Shown one piece after another: positions 28,552 to 37,714 of a stretch of DNA of 64,000 nucleotides. The position numbers and the translations under genes were made by a program. Location of the stretch: assembly GCA_017409265.1 (NCBI GenBank), contig JAFQSY010000075.1, forward strand, positions 1-64,000, in the 5' to 3' direction. Source of the DNA: Clostridia bacterium (GTDB taxonomy: Bacteria > Bacillota > Clostridia > Oscillospirales > Acutalibacteraceae). Within the stretch, counting starts at the first letter, position 1, and the number at the start of each line of letters is the position of its first letter. The notes under the pieces are model-generated. The model saw only the letters and a program-made list of their open reading frames with translations. It did not search any database and was not told the origin of the DNA.

Positions 28552-31500
28552 ATGCAGGAAAATAACATTTTAAATTTTATAGGTGAATATATAAATGCAG
28601 GGCTGCGTGAGATTTTCTCGGGCGGTCTTGTTGAGCATATCAGTCTTGAAGAAGAAACAATGAAGCTGAACATAACCGCTCGCTTTGACAGATACATAGA
28701 GGATAAGTTTATTCTTTCGGCGCAGAATGAAATCAAGAATGCTCTGGGGATAAACAAGGCTGTTATAAAACCTCTTTTCCCACAAAGTGCATTTTCGGAT
28801 AAATGCATACCCCAGCTTATCAGAGCAATGAAGGAAAACATTGCTGCCGCAAACGGATTTCTGGAGAATGCAAAATTTACTTTTAAAGAGGATGCTGTTG
28901 AGATTTTTGTTTTCAACGGTGCGGATATTCTTTGCGATGCAGGAGCAAAGGATTTTCTTTCAAGATACATAAGAGATACATTTGGCATTCAGCTTGCAGT
29001 TGAAATCAGCGGCGAGGCAGGGGCAAAGCTCGACTCTCCCGAATATGTTCAAATGCAGGCATCGGGTGTAAAAATCGAAGTGCCCGTTGAAGAAAACGTC
29101 AACAAGCCCAAGGCACCCAAGCAGGAATATGATGATCTGCCGATTTCGCTTACCAATGCAAAGGTTATTTACGGAAGTAAAATCAAATCAAAGCCCGTTC
29201 CCCTCAACGAAATCTCTATTGAGGATGGTAACGTTACAGTATGGGGTAAGGTTTTCTCGCTTGATATGCGTGATACCAAGGATGGTAAGCGAAAAATTAT
29301 AAATTTCAATATTACCGATAAAACCAATTCATACACGGTCAAAATTTTTGAGGCTGTTCAGAATTGCGAACAGCTTGTTGCAGGTATTTCAAACGGAAAA
29401 ACAGTTATGCTTCGAGGTCATGTTGAGTATGATGACTACATCAAGACCTATTGCATAAAGGCAAATTCCGTTATGCTCATTGATGAGATTGCTTTAAAAG
29501 ATACAGCCGAGGAAAAACGTATTGAGCTGCATATGCATACCAATATGTCGGCAATGGACGGCTTGACGGGCGCGGCAAAGCTTGTTGCAAGAGCGGCAAA
29601 GTGGGGGCATAAGGCTGTGGCAATAACCGACCACGGTGTTGTTCAGGCGTTCCCCGAAGCGGCTGCGGCGGCAAAGGAAAACGGAATAAAGGTTATCTAC
29701 GGCATGGAGGGTTATTTCGTTGACGATTCGGTTAAAATCGTAACCGGTGATGCGGACATGCCATTAAGCGGAACTTTCATCGTTTTTGACGTTGAAACAA
29801 CGGGTCTTCGTACAGACATGGTGCGCCTTACCGAAATCGGCGCAGTTAAATATGTTGACGGCGCGGAGAGAGCGAGATTCCAGACTTTTGTCAATCCCGA
29901 AATGCCGATTCCTGCAAAAATAACCGAGCTTACGGGTATAACAAATGCGATGGTTGCCAATGCTCCCAAAGAGGCAGAAGCCGTTAAAAAATTCTTTGAG
30001 TTTTGCGGTGACGGAATCCTTGTTGCTCACAATGCAACCTTTGATACCGATGTTATTAAACATACCTGCCGAAGAAACGGCATTGATTATAACTTTACTC
30101 ATATTGACACCCTTGTTATGGCGCAGAGCCTTATTGAGGGCATCAAGAATTATAAACTTGATTCGCTTCAGAAACATTTCAAGCTCCCGTCGTTTGACCA
30201 TCACAGAGCAGACGAAGATGCGGGTGCACTTGCAGGCATTTTTGAAAAGCTGCTTGAGATTTGCGCAGAAAAGGGCGTTGAAAAGGTTTCGGATATCAAC
30301 GAAAAGATACCTGTTAATATTAAGCGCCTGCCCACATATCATATAATTCTTCTTGCGAAGAATAAGGTCGGTCTTAAGCATCTTTATCAGCTTATTTCAA
30401 AATCAAATCTTGAATATTATTACCGCCATCCCAGAATCCCGAAGAGTGAGCTTATGGCTCACAGAGAGGGGCTTATCGTCGGCAGCGCTTGTGAAGCAGG
30501 TCAGCTTTATCAGGCTATTTTCATGGGCAGACAGAAAGAAAAGCTCATTGAGATGGCGAGTATCTACGATTATCTTGAAATTCAGCCCAACGGCAACAAT
30601 GCTTTCATGATTCGCGAGGGTATGGTTGACTCAAATGAGGACTTGAACGAGATAAACAGACGAATCATTCATCTTGCGGACGAACTTAATATTCCTGTTG
30701 TTGCGACGGGTGATGTTCACTTCATGGAAGAAAGCGATAGTATTTTCAGAGAGATTCTTATGGCAGGTCAGGGCTTTAAAGATGCTTCGGAGCAGGCTCC
30801 GCTTTATTTCAGAACGACGCAGAATATGCTCAATGAATTTGAGTATCTCGGCGAGGATACGGCATACGAGGTTGTTGTTAAAAATCCCAACCTTATTGCC
30901 GATATGTGCGAAGAAATAAAGCCCATCCCCGACGGAACCTATCCTCCCAAAATTGAGGGCTCGGATGAAGAACTGAGAAAAATCTGCTATGAAAGAATGG
31001 AGGATTATTACGGTTCTCCGTTGCCCGAATACATCAAGGAAAGACTCGATAAAGAGCTTGAATCTATTATTAAAAACGGATTCGCCGTTCTTTATATCAT
31101 CGCCCAAAAGCTTGTCTGGAACTCGATGGAAAACGGCTATTACGTCGGCTCCAGAGGCTCAGTAGGTTCGTCGTTTGTTGCCTTTGCGGCAGGTATATCC
31201 GAGGTTAATCCGCTTGTTCCGCACTATATCTGTGAAGACTGCAAGCACAGTGAATTTTTCTACAAGGGCGAATACGGCTCGGGTTATGATATGCCGCCGA
31301 AGGATTGTCCTGTCTGCGGAAAGCCCATGCACCGTGACGGTCACGACATTCCATTTGAAACCTTCCTTGGCTTTTACGGTGACAAGCAGCCCGATATTGA
31401 CCTTAACTTTTCGGGTGAATATCAGTTTTATGCGCACAGATATACCGAAGAGCTTTTCGGTAAAACTCATGTTTTCAAGGCGGGTACAATCGGTACTCTT

Positions 31501-32832
31501 GCCGATAAAACCGCATTCGGATTTGTTAAAAAGTGGGCAGAGGAAAAGGGCGTTTTCCTTTCAAGAGCAGAGGAAGAGCGCCTTGTTCAGGGTTGTGTCG
31601 GTGTTAAAAGAACAACGGGTCAGCACCCGGGTGGCATGGTTGTTGTGCCTGCCGATATGGATGCGGAGGATTTTACTCCTATTCAGCACCCTGCGGATGA
31701 TGCCGATTCAATTCACAGAACAACCCACTTTGATTTCCACTCGCTTCATGATACGATTCTTAAGCTTGATAATCTTGGCCATGATGTTCCGACTCTTTAT
31801 AAGCATCTTGAGGATCTGACGGGTATCTGCGTTATGGATGTTGATATCTGCGACCCGAAGCTTTATGAGCTTCTGACAACGCCCGAACCCTTGGGTGTAA
31901 CCGCAGAGGATATCGACTGCGAAACGGGAACTCTTTCTCTTCCCGAGCTCGGCACACCGTTTGTGCGGCAGATGCTTATGGAATCGCAGCCGAAGAATTT
32001 CTCTGATATGCTTCAGATTTCGGGTCTTTCACATGGTACGGACGTTTGGATTGGCAACGCACAGGAGCTTATCAAAAACGGTACCTGCACAATTTCGGAG
32101 GTTATCGGTACCCGTGACAATATCATGGTTTACCTTATCAACAAGGGAGTTGAAAAGGGTATGGCTTTCAAAATCATGGAGATTGTCCGTAAGGGTAAGG
32201 CAACAAAGCTTCTGACCGATGAGCATAAGCAGGCGATGATAGATAACGGCGTTCCGCAGTGGTATCTTGATTCATGCATGAAAATTAAGTATATGTTCCC
32301 GAAGGCCCATGCCGCTGCTTATGTTAGTGCAGCGATGCGTCTTGCTTGGTACAAGCTTTACAGACCCGTTGAATACTATGCGACCTTTATGACTGTTCGA
32401 GGTGAAGATATCGACACTGCATCTGTTCTTGCAGGTAGGGGAGCAGTCAAAAAGAAGATGGACGAAATAAAGCAGAAAATGCAGATGAAAACTGCAACTG
32501 CAAAGGAAGAAGGCACTTTTACATCTCTTCAGGTTATCAACGAAATGATGGCAAGAGGTGTTGAAATTCTTCCCATTGATATTTATAAATCAACTGCAAA
32601 CCGCTATATTATCGAGGACGGAAAAATAAGACTGCCGTTTTCTGCAATTGCGGGCTGCGGCGGCAGGGCTGCAGAGGGTCTTGAGGCTGCAAGAAATGAC
32701 GGTGGCGGAGATTTCCTTTCAATTGAGGATTTTCAGCTCCGTTCGGGTGCTTCAAAAACAATTATTGCTGCTCTTGAAGAAGGCGGCGCCTTTGCATCAT
32801 TGCCGAAATCAACACAGCTCAGCTTCTTTTAA
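28552..32832 (+). CDS. polC: DNA polymerase III alpha subunit, Gram-positive PolC type
   Basis: PolC is the replicative polymerase of low-GC Gram-positive bacteria. The 1426 residues match the family (about 1440). In order: N-terminal domain; OB-fold region around residues 215-320 (VTVWGKVFSLDMRDTKDG); PHP domain starting ELHMHTNMSAMDG near 325, split by the inserted DEDDh exonuclease (FIVFDVETTGLRTD near 410, HNATFDTDVIKH, and HRADEDAGAL); then the polymerase core. The core carries a four-cysteine zinc site (CEDCKHSEFF and CPVCGKP) and the active-site PDIDLNFSGEYQ near residue 950. A GAGGG ribosome site precedes the ATG. It lies 12 bases before the next gene, so the acyltransferase-like gene is probably cotranscribed. 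Confidence 0.97.
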   Translation: MQENNILNFIGEYINAGLREIFSGGLVEHISLEEETMKLNITARFDRYIEDKFILSAQNEIKNALGINKAVIKPLFPQSAFSDKCIPQLIRAMKENIAAANGFLENAKFTFKEDAVEIFVFNGADILCDAGAKDFLSRYIRDTFGIQLAVEISGEAGAKLDSPEYVQMQASGVKIEVPVEENVNKPKAPKQEYDDLPISLTNAKVIYGSKIKSKPVPLNEISIEDGNVTVWGKVFSLDMRDTKDGKRKIINFNITDKTNSYTVKIFEAVQNCEQLVAGISNGKTVMLRGHVEYDDYIKTYCIKANSVMLIDEIALKDTAEEKRIELHMHTNMSAMDGLTGAAKLVARAAKWGHKAVAITDHGVVQAFPEAAAAAKENGIKVIYGMEGYFVDDSVKIVTGDADMPLSGTFIVFDVETTGLRTDMVRLTEIGAVKYVDGAERARFQTFVNPEMPIPAKITELTGITNAMVANAPKEAEAVKKFFEFCGDGILVAHNATFDTDVIKHTCRRNGIDYNFTHIDTLVMAQSLIEGIKNYKLDSLQKHFKLPSFDHHRADEDAGALAGIFEKLLEICAEKGVEKVSDINEKIPVNIKRLPTYHIILLAKNKVGLKHLYQLISKSNLEYYYRHPRIPKSELMAHREGLIVGSACEAGQLYQAIFMGRQKEKLIEMASIYDYLEIQPNGNNAFMIREGMVDSNEDLNEINRRIIHLADELNIPVVATGDVHFMEESDSIFREILMAGQGFKDASEQAPLYFRTTQNMLNEFEYLGEDTAYEVVVKNPNLIADMCEEIKPIPDGTYPPKIEGSDEELRKICYERMEDYYGSPLPEYIKERLDKELESIIKNGFAVLYIIAQKLVWNSMENGYYVGSRGSVGSSFVAFAAGISEVNPLVPHYICEDCKHSEFFYKGEYGSGYDMPPKDCPVCGKPMHRDGHDIPFETFLGFYGDKQPDIDLNFSGEYQFYAHRYTEELFGKTHVFKAGTIGTLADKTAFGFVKKWAEEKGVFLSRAEEERLVQGCVGVKRTTGQHPGGMVVVPADMDAEDFTPIQHPADDADSIHRTTHFDFHSLHDTILKLDNLGHDVPTLYKHLEDLTGICVMDVDICDPKLYELLTTPEPLGVTAEDIDCETGTLSLPELGTPFVRQMLMESQPKNFSDMLQISGLSHGTDVWIGNAQELIKNGTCTISEVIGTRDNIMVYLINKGVEKGMAFKIMEIVRKGKATKLLTDEHKQAMIDNGVPQWYLDSCMKIKYMFPKAHAAAYVSAAMRLAWYKLYRPVEYYATFMTVRGEDIDTASVLAGRGAVKKKMDEIKQKMQMKTATAKEEGTFTSLQVINEMMARGVEILPIDIYKSTANRYIIEDGKIRLPFSAIAGCGGRAAEGLEAARNDGGGDFLSIEDFQLRSGASKTIIAALEEGGAFASLPKSTQLSFF

Positions 32833-32844
32833 TGGGAGTTAATT

Positions 32845-34158
32845 ATGGAAAAACTAAAAATCCCTCTTCGCCAGAGAACATGGTATAAACTTGATAATGC
32901 GGCAAAGGTTTTTCCGGGACAGGACAGCTCGTCATGGTCAAACGTTTACAGGCTTTCGGCAACACTGACCGAAACAATCGATCCTGAACTGCTTGAAAAG
33001 GCGTTGGAGATTACTTTGAAGCGGTTTCCGACCTTTGATGTGAGAATGAAAAACGGCTTGTTCTGGCATTATCTTGAAAAAAACCCTTACGGTACTCCGC
33101 CTGTTATGCAGGATATAGCAAATCCCTGCACAAGATTCAAGCGGAAGGAAAACAGGGGATATCTTTTCAAGGTTTATTATTACGACAACCGTTTGTCCGT
33201 TGAATTTTATCATTCTTTGACCGACGGTTACGGTGCATCACGTTTTTTTATGACTTTAACCGCCGTTTATCTTCGTCTGACGGGTAAAGATATCCCAAGC
33301 GGAGAAAGTGTTTTTGATGTTAATGAAAAACCCCGCCCCGAAGAAGCGGAGGATTCATATTCAAAGGTCTGCAATTCAAAGGCAAAGGCGAAAAGACTTC
33401 AGAAGTTTACTTACCGTTTTAAAGGAGAAAGACTTCCTAAGCATGTTGTTAATGTAACAACGGGTTATATGCCTGTTGCAGCTATAAAAGAAAAGGCATC
33501 AGAGCACGGAGTAACCGTTACTGAGTATCTTGCGGCTGTGCTTCTGTGGGTTATGTATAACATGCAGAAATCCGAGCCGAAAAACAAAGAGAAGCATGTG
33601 GGCATTCAGATTCCCGTTAATGCAAGAGGATTTTTCGGCAGTCAGACCTTGCGCAATTTCATGCTCTGTTATTCTTTTCAGATTGACCCCAAAATGGGTG
33701 AATATACCTTTCCCGAAATTGTAAAACAGCTATCGCTCTATCTTCGTTTTATCAATAATGAAAAAGAACTTCAGGCAATGATGAACGGCAACATGGGTAT
33801 TGAAAGAAATCCGCTGATGAAAATTGTTCCGTCTTTCCTTAAGGATTTCGGTGTCAGCGTGGTTTACAAAATAGCCGGTGAAAAAGCGACAAGCTGTTTG
33901 CTTTCAAATGTCGGAGTTATCAAAGTCCCGAAGGAAATGGAGCAGTATATCGAAAAGCTTGTTTTGGTTATGGGACCTGCCATGATTAACGGTGCAAGGT
34001 GCGGCTCGCTTTCGTTTAAAGGCACTCTTGCTTTCAGCATTTCCAATATTTATGTGAGCACTGAAATTCAAAGAGAATTTTTTACAACTCTTGTCAAATT
34101 CGGCATTCCCGTTAAAATTGAAAGTAATAAAAATGCAATTATGGGAGGTGACTGCTGA
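32845..34158 (+). CDS. Condensation/acetyltransferase-fold protein (HxxxDG)
   Basis: The 437-residue product has a HSLTDG motif at residues 123-128, the HxxxDG active site of the chloramphenicol acetyltransferase/condensation-domain superfamily, with H123 as presumed catalytic base. The preceding LFKVYYYDNRLSVEFYHSLTDG and the C-terminal GSLSFKGTLAFSISN are like annotated alcohol acetyltransferase-type proteins. Family knowledge: such enzymes move acyl groups to alcohols or amines; donor and acceptor here are unknown. GGGAG precedes the ATG. The stop overlaps the start of the zinc-ribbon membrane protein gene (TGATG), so the two are likely partners, perhaps in modifying a lipid or envelope component. 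No signal peptide is present. Confidence 0.7.
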   Translation: MEKLKIPLRQRTWYKLDNAAKVFPGQDSSSWSNVYRLSATLTETIDPELLEKALEITLKRFPTFDVRMKNGLFWHYLEKNPYGTPPVMQDIANPCTRFKRKENRGYLFKVYYYDNRLSVEFYHSLTDGYGASRFFMTLTAVYLRLTGKDIPSGESVFDVNEKPRPEEAEDSYSKVCNSKAKAKRLQKFTYRFKGERLPKHVVNVTTGYMPVAAIKEKASEHGVTVTEYLAAVLLWVMYNMQKSEPKNKEKHVGIQIPVNARGFFGSQTLRNFMLCYSFQIDPKMGEYTFPEIVKQLSLYLRFINNEKELQAMMNGNMGIERNPLMKIVPSFLKDFGVSVVYKIAGEKATSCLLSNVGVIKVPKEMEQYIEKLVLVMGPAMINGARCGSLSFKGTLAFSISNIYVSTEIQREFFTTLVKFGIPVKIESNKNAIMGGDC

Positions 34159-34856
34159 TGTCATATTGTGTTAACTGCGGTGTTGAGCTTGAAAAGGGTT
34201 GCTCGTCATGCCCCTTGTGCGATACTCCCGTTATCAATCCGAGAGAAAAGAATACAGACTGTGAGAAGCCTGTATATCCCGAAAATCTTATAATTCCCAA
34301 ATCTTTGAGCAAGAAATACTGGGTTTTTGTTCTTTCTCTTGTCCTGCTGATTCCGAATCTGGTTCTGGTAATTCTGAATACTCTTATTTTCGACAGCGGA
34401 GTTGTTAAATATATCGTCGGCGGTACCGTTGTTGCGTGGATTTGGTTTCTTTTTCCGCTGCTTTGGAAAAAGCCGATACCCGTTATTTTGCTTGCGATAG
34501 ATGCGCTTGCACTTTTGACATATCTTGATATGTTCAGAATTTACGGTGATGATAACGGCTGGTTTAAATCAATTGTTATGCCGGTTGTTATTGCTTTGTG
34601 GGCAATATGTAACCTGTTTATTTTCTGGCTGAAAAAGCCGAGAAATAAACCGCTTATTGCAATCGCCGTGCTTGGCGCAATAAACGTTATGTCCTTTGTA
34701 ATAGAAATCTGCATGAATATGTTTTATAACGGAAGACTTGAGATTGTCATTTCGCTCGTAATGACAGCATGCTGTGTTTCGCTTATGATTTTCTTTGCAT
34801 TTATTGAAAGAAGCAGGCGCCTTAAAGCATGGGCAAAGCGAAAGTTTTTTATGTAA
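34158..34856 (+). CDS. Zinc-ribbon membrane protein (DUF6320-like)
   Basis: A short N-terminal zinc ribbon (C4, C7, C18 and C21 in YCVNCGVELEKGCSSCPLCDTPV, shown in part: CVNCG and CPLCDTP) is followed from about residue 55 by roughly six hydrophobic segments, so the 232-residue protein is integral to the membrane. It resembles proteins annotated with DUF6320, which often lie beside acetyltransferase-like genes; this is from memory and not checked. It starts one base inside the stop of the upstream acyltransferase-like gene behind GGGAGGTGA, a strong translational coupling. Function is unknown; a membrane partner or sensor for the acyltransferase is plausible. Confidence 0.65.
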   Translation: MSYCVNCGVELEKGCSSCPLCDTPVINPREKNTDCEKPVYPENLIIPKSLSKKYWVFVLSLVLLIPNLVLVILNTLIFDSGVVKYIVGGTVVAWIWFLFPLLWKKPIPVILLAIDALALLTYLDMFRIYGDDNGWFKSIVMPVVIALWAICNLFIFWLKKPRNKPLIAIAVLGAINVMSFVIEICMNMFYNGRLEIVISLVMTACCVSLMIFFAFIERSRRLKAWAKRKFFM

Positions 34857-34894
34857 AGTAAAAATAAAACCAATTTCAGAAAGGAAGCATGAAA

Positions 34895-36367
34895 ATGTCC
34901 ATCGTTCGTAATGTTGTTCTTGGTGCAATCGGTGTTGCGTCAGGTGCAACGGCAATAAAAGCAGCAAAGTATGTTCCCCAAAAAAGAGATTTAGGTCAGC
35001 CTACGGAAGAAATGGTTGACGCAAAAAGATGTCAGGAGCATCTTTCAAAGGCCATCTCAATCCCCACAATCAGTTACCCGGATAAAGAGAAAATTGATTT
35101 TTCACAGTTTGATAGATTCCATGTATTTCTTGAAGAAGCATTTCCGCTTATCCATAAAACACTCAAAAAAGAGGTCGTTCAGGAAGCAAGCCTTATCTAT
35201 CATTGGAAGGGAACAAGGGATGACCTTGAACCTATCGCTCTTCTTGCCCATCAGGACGTAGTTCCAATTTCCGAGGGAACAGAGCAGGATTGGGAGCATG
35301 AGCCATTCAGCGGTCATAATGACGGTGAATTTATCTGGGGCAGAGGTGCTCTTGATATGAAAAATCATCTTATCGGTGTTATGGATGCGGTTGAAACTCT
35401 TCTTGAAGAGGGTTTTCAGCCTGAAAGAGACGTTTATCTTCTCTTCGGTCAGGACGAAGAGGTTGTTGCTTCCGAGGACGGCGGCGCAAAGAACATAATG
35501 CGCACTCTTAAAGAAAGAGGCATTCATCTTGATTGCGTTCTTGACGAAGGCGGTGCAATTATTCCGGTTAATGTCAAGGGTATTCTCAACAATAAAGAGC
35601 TTGTTGGCGTCGGTGTTGCAGAAAAGGGCTATACAGATTTTGAAATTACCGTTAATGCAAAGGGCGGTCATTCGTCACAGCCTCCCGTACATTCGGGTCT
35701 TGGCGAGCTTGCAAATGTTATTAAGGACCTTGAAAATAATCAGTTCAAGGCGGAGCTTCTTCCCTTTGTTAAGGAGCTTTTCTCAAACATCGGCAGAAAC
35801 TGTACTTACCCTGCAAGACTTGTTATGTGCAACCTCAATTTGCTTTATCCTCTCCTTAAATTCGGCATGACCAAAATTCCTTTTACCGCTTGTCTGGTAA
35901 GAACAACAACGGCCGTTACCATGGCGCAGGGCAGTCCCGCTGCAAATGTTCTTCCACAGAAGTCAAGTGTTACCGTTAATTTCAGACAGATGCCCGGCAC
36001 AACCGTTAAGGATGTTGAAAATCATATCCGCAAGGTTTGCAGAAACAAGGATATTGAGGTTAAGGTGCTTAAAGCAAAGGAAGCATCAAAGTTCTCACCC
36101 ACAGATTCAAGAGCATTTAAGATTATTGAAGAAATCTGTCTTCAGGATAACAAAGACAGCATAGTTGCGCCTTATCTTGTTATGGGCGGCACAGATGCAT
36201 GCTACTATGAACCCATTTGTGAGAATATTTACCGTTACGCTCCCTACAGAGTCAGCGTTTCTCTTCTTCGCTGCACTCACGGAACAAACGAAAGAATCCC
36301 TGTTGATACAGTCGCTTCGGGCGTTGCATTCTTCAAGAGATTCATCAGAAAAGCATCTGCAGAATAA
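34895..36367 (+). CDS. M20 family metallopeptidase (PM20D1/CPS1-like)
   Basis: The product (490 residues) is a di-zinc M20 peptidase/amidohydrolase. Metal-site motifs are LAHQDVVP (about residue 115), GRGALDMKN with the bridging Asp, GQDEEV with the catalytic Glu pair, and a late RCTHGTNERIPV His. The dimerisation segment GGHSSQPPVHSG is also present. It resembles the carboxypeptidase S/PM20D1 branch that hydrolyses N-acyl amino acids or small peptides; substrate not determinable. ATG 34895 is preferred over ATG 34889 because AAGGAAG then has seven-base spacing. A weak hydrophobic stretch lies at residues 1-25. It is followed four bases later by glycerate kinase. Confidence 0.85.
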   Translation: MSIVRNVVLGAIGVASGATAIKAAKYVPQKRDLGQPTEEMVDAKRCQEHLSKAISIPTISYPDKEKIDFSQFDRFHVFLEEAFPLIHKTLKKEVVQEASLIYHWKGTRDDLEPIALLAHQDVVPISEGTEQDWEHEPFSGHNDGEFIWGRGALDMKNHLIGVMDAVETLLEEGFQPERDVYLLFGQDEEVVASEDGGAKNIMRTLKERGIHLDCVLDEGGAIIPVNVKGILNNKELVGVGVAEKGYTDFEITVNAKGGHSSQPPVHSGLGELANVIKDLENNQFKAELLPFVKELFSNIGRNCTYPARLVMCNLNLLYPLLKFGMTKIPFTACLVRTTTAVTMAQGSPAANVLPQKSSVTVNFRQMPGTTVKDVENHIRKVCRNKDIEVKVLKAKEASKFSPTDSRAFKIIEEICLQDNKDSIVAPYLVMGGTDACYYEPICENIYRYAPYRVSVSLLRCTHGTNERIPVDTVASGVAFFKRFIRKASAE

Positions 36368-36371
36368 TATT

Positions 36372-37490
36372 ATGAAAATTCTTATTGCGCCCGACAGCTT
36401 TAAAGGCACGCTCACCGCACAGCAGGTCTGCGACATCATCGGGCAGGCTTTTGCCGACACAATAAATGATGTAAAAATAACAAAGCTCCCCGCTGCCGAC
36501 GGCGGCGAGGGGCTTTGCTCCTGTTTGCATAAAGTCTGCGGAGGAGAGCTTAAAAAAGCAGAGGTCAGCGGTGTTTTCGGCGACAAAATGACCTCGGAAT
36601 ATCTTATGCTTGACGATAAAACCGCTGTTATAGAAATGGCGGTGTGTGCGGGTCTTGCTCTTGCAGAGAATAACAGAAATCCCGAAAGGGCAACAACGTA
36701 CGGAGTTGGAGAGCTTATAACTCACGCAAAAAACGGCGGAGCAAATCAGATACTTCTCGGACTCGGCGGCAGTGCAACAAATGATTGCGGTTTTGGTATG
36801 GCTTCGGCACTCGGTTGGCAGTTTTGGACCAGAAACGGGAGAAATTTTATTCCTACAGGCGAAACAATGCATGAAATTGAGAAAATATCAAAACCTGAAA
36901 ATCTGTTTATGTTACCTGTTATCGCTGCATGTGATGTGGAAAATCCGCTTTACGGAGAAAATGGAGCGGCATATGTTTTTGCACCGCAAAAAGGTGCTGA
37001 TTCACGAATGGTTGAACGCCTTGATGCAGGACTTCGCCATGCAGCAGAAATCATCAAGAGAGATTTGAAAATTGATGTTTCCGAAATCGAAGGCGCAGGA
37101 GCAGCAGGCGGAATGGGTGCAGGTGCCGTAGCATTCCTTAATGCGGAGCTTAAAAGCGGAATAGAAATTCTGCTTAAAAAAGCCGATTTTGATAAAAAAG
37201 CTGCCGATGCTGATTTGATTGTAACGGGCGAGGGCAGGCTTGATTATCAGAGTGTCAAAGGAAAGGTGATTTCGGGAATTGCCAAAAGAGCGGCAAGACA
37301 GAATAAAAAGGTAATTGCAATCTGCGGAAGCAAGGGTGAGGGCGCAGAAGAAATAAAAAAACTTGCTGTATCGGAACTTTATTTTTCGAGTGAAAGCGAA
37401 AAGCCTTTCGATGAAATAATCAAAACCTGCAAAGAAGATTTATATAATGCCGCCGTCAGAGCGGCAAAAGAAATAAGCGGTGTCGTGTGA
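36372..37490 (+). CDS. Glycerate kinase (GarK/GlxK family)
   Basis: The 372-residue product has the family N-terminus MKILIAPDSFKGTLTA, then ADGGEG near residue 40, LGGSATNDCGFGMASALG near 135 and VTGEGRLDYQSVKGK near 295. These enzymes phosphorylate D-glycerate with ATP to a phosphoglycerate that enters glycolysis. A longer frame is open upstream from 36165, but it would overlap the M20 gene by about 200 bases and adds no family sequence, so ATG 36372 is chosen. No ribosome site is evident; translation is probably coupled to the M20 gene that ends four bases upstream. It closes the long + strand run. Confidence 0.9.
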   Translation: MKILIAPDSFKGTLTAQQVCDIIGQAFADTINDVKITKLPAADGGEGLCSCLHKVCGGELKKAEVSGVFGDKMTSEYLMLDDKTAVIEMAVCAGLALAENNRNPERATTYGVGELITHAKNGGANQILLGLGGSATNDCGFGMASALGWQFWTRNGRNFIPTGETMHEIEKISKPENLFMLPVIAACDVENPLYGENGAAYVFAPQKGADSRMVERLDAGLRHAAEIIKRDLKIDVSEIEGAGAAGGMGAGAVAFLNAELKSGIEILLKKADFDKKAADADLIVTGEGRLDYQSVKGKVISGIAKRAARQNKKVIAICGSKGEGAEEIKKLAVSELYFSSESEKPFDEIIKTCKEDLYNAAVRAAKEISGVV

Positions 37491-37498
37491 CACCGCTT
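37475..37498. terminator. Hairpin terminator between glycerate kinase and copA
   Basis: AAGCGGTGTC (37475-37484) pairs perfectly with 37489-37498 over GTGT, overlapping the glycerate kinase stop codon. A T-rich stretch (TTTAACTTTTATTT) follows on the + strand, and A/T-rich sequence lies on the other side for the converging copA transcript. Confidence 0.6.
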
Positions 37499-37504
37499 TA
37501 ACTT

Positions 37505-37714
37505 TTATTTAATTTCAACAACCTTGTAGTCTTGCGCTTCAATTGCATTTTTGAGAACTTCATCTGCAAGAGGGGCATTAAGGGTGACAACTGCGCTGTC
37601 GTTTTCATGGCTGACCTCTGCACTTTCAACCTCGGGGATTGCTTCAAGAGTTTTCTTGACTCTTGCTTCGCAGTGTCCGCACATCATACCTTCAATTTTT
37701 ATTGTCTTTGTCAT
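37505..37714 (-). CDS. copZ: Putative internal start giving free CopZ-like copper chaperone
   Basis: Within copA, in the same frame, the minus strand reads AAGGAG, nine bases, then ATG at 37714. The protein from this ATG ([20 protein letters not shown]...) is 69 residues, the usual size of free CopZ. It has the MxCxxC copper site, with no missing strand of the ferredoxin-like fold. The Shine-Dalgarno bases are read as Lys-Glu in the full-length CopA linker. Seen: the signal and the domain boundary. Inferred: that ribosomes initiate here and yield a separate chaperone alongside the fusion. Confidence 0.55.
   Translation of the reverse strand: MTKTIKIEGMMCGHCEARVKKTLEAIPEVESAEVSHENDSAVVTLNAPLADEVLKNAIEAQDYKVVEIK

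Noticed and set aside
36165-36371. N-terminal extension of glycerate kinase
   Set aside because: It overlaps the M20 peptidase gene and has no family similarity; the family begins at MKILIAPDSFKG.
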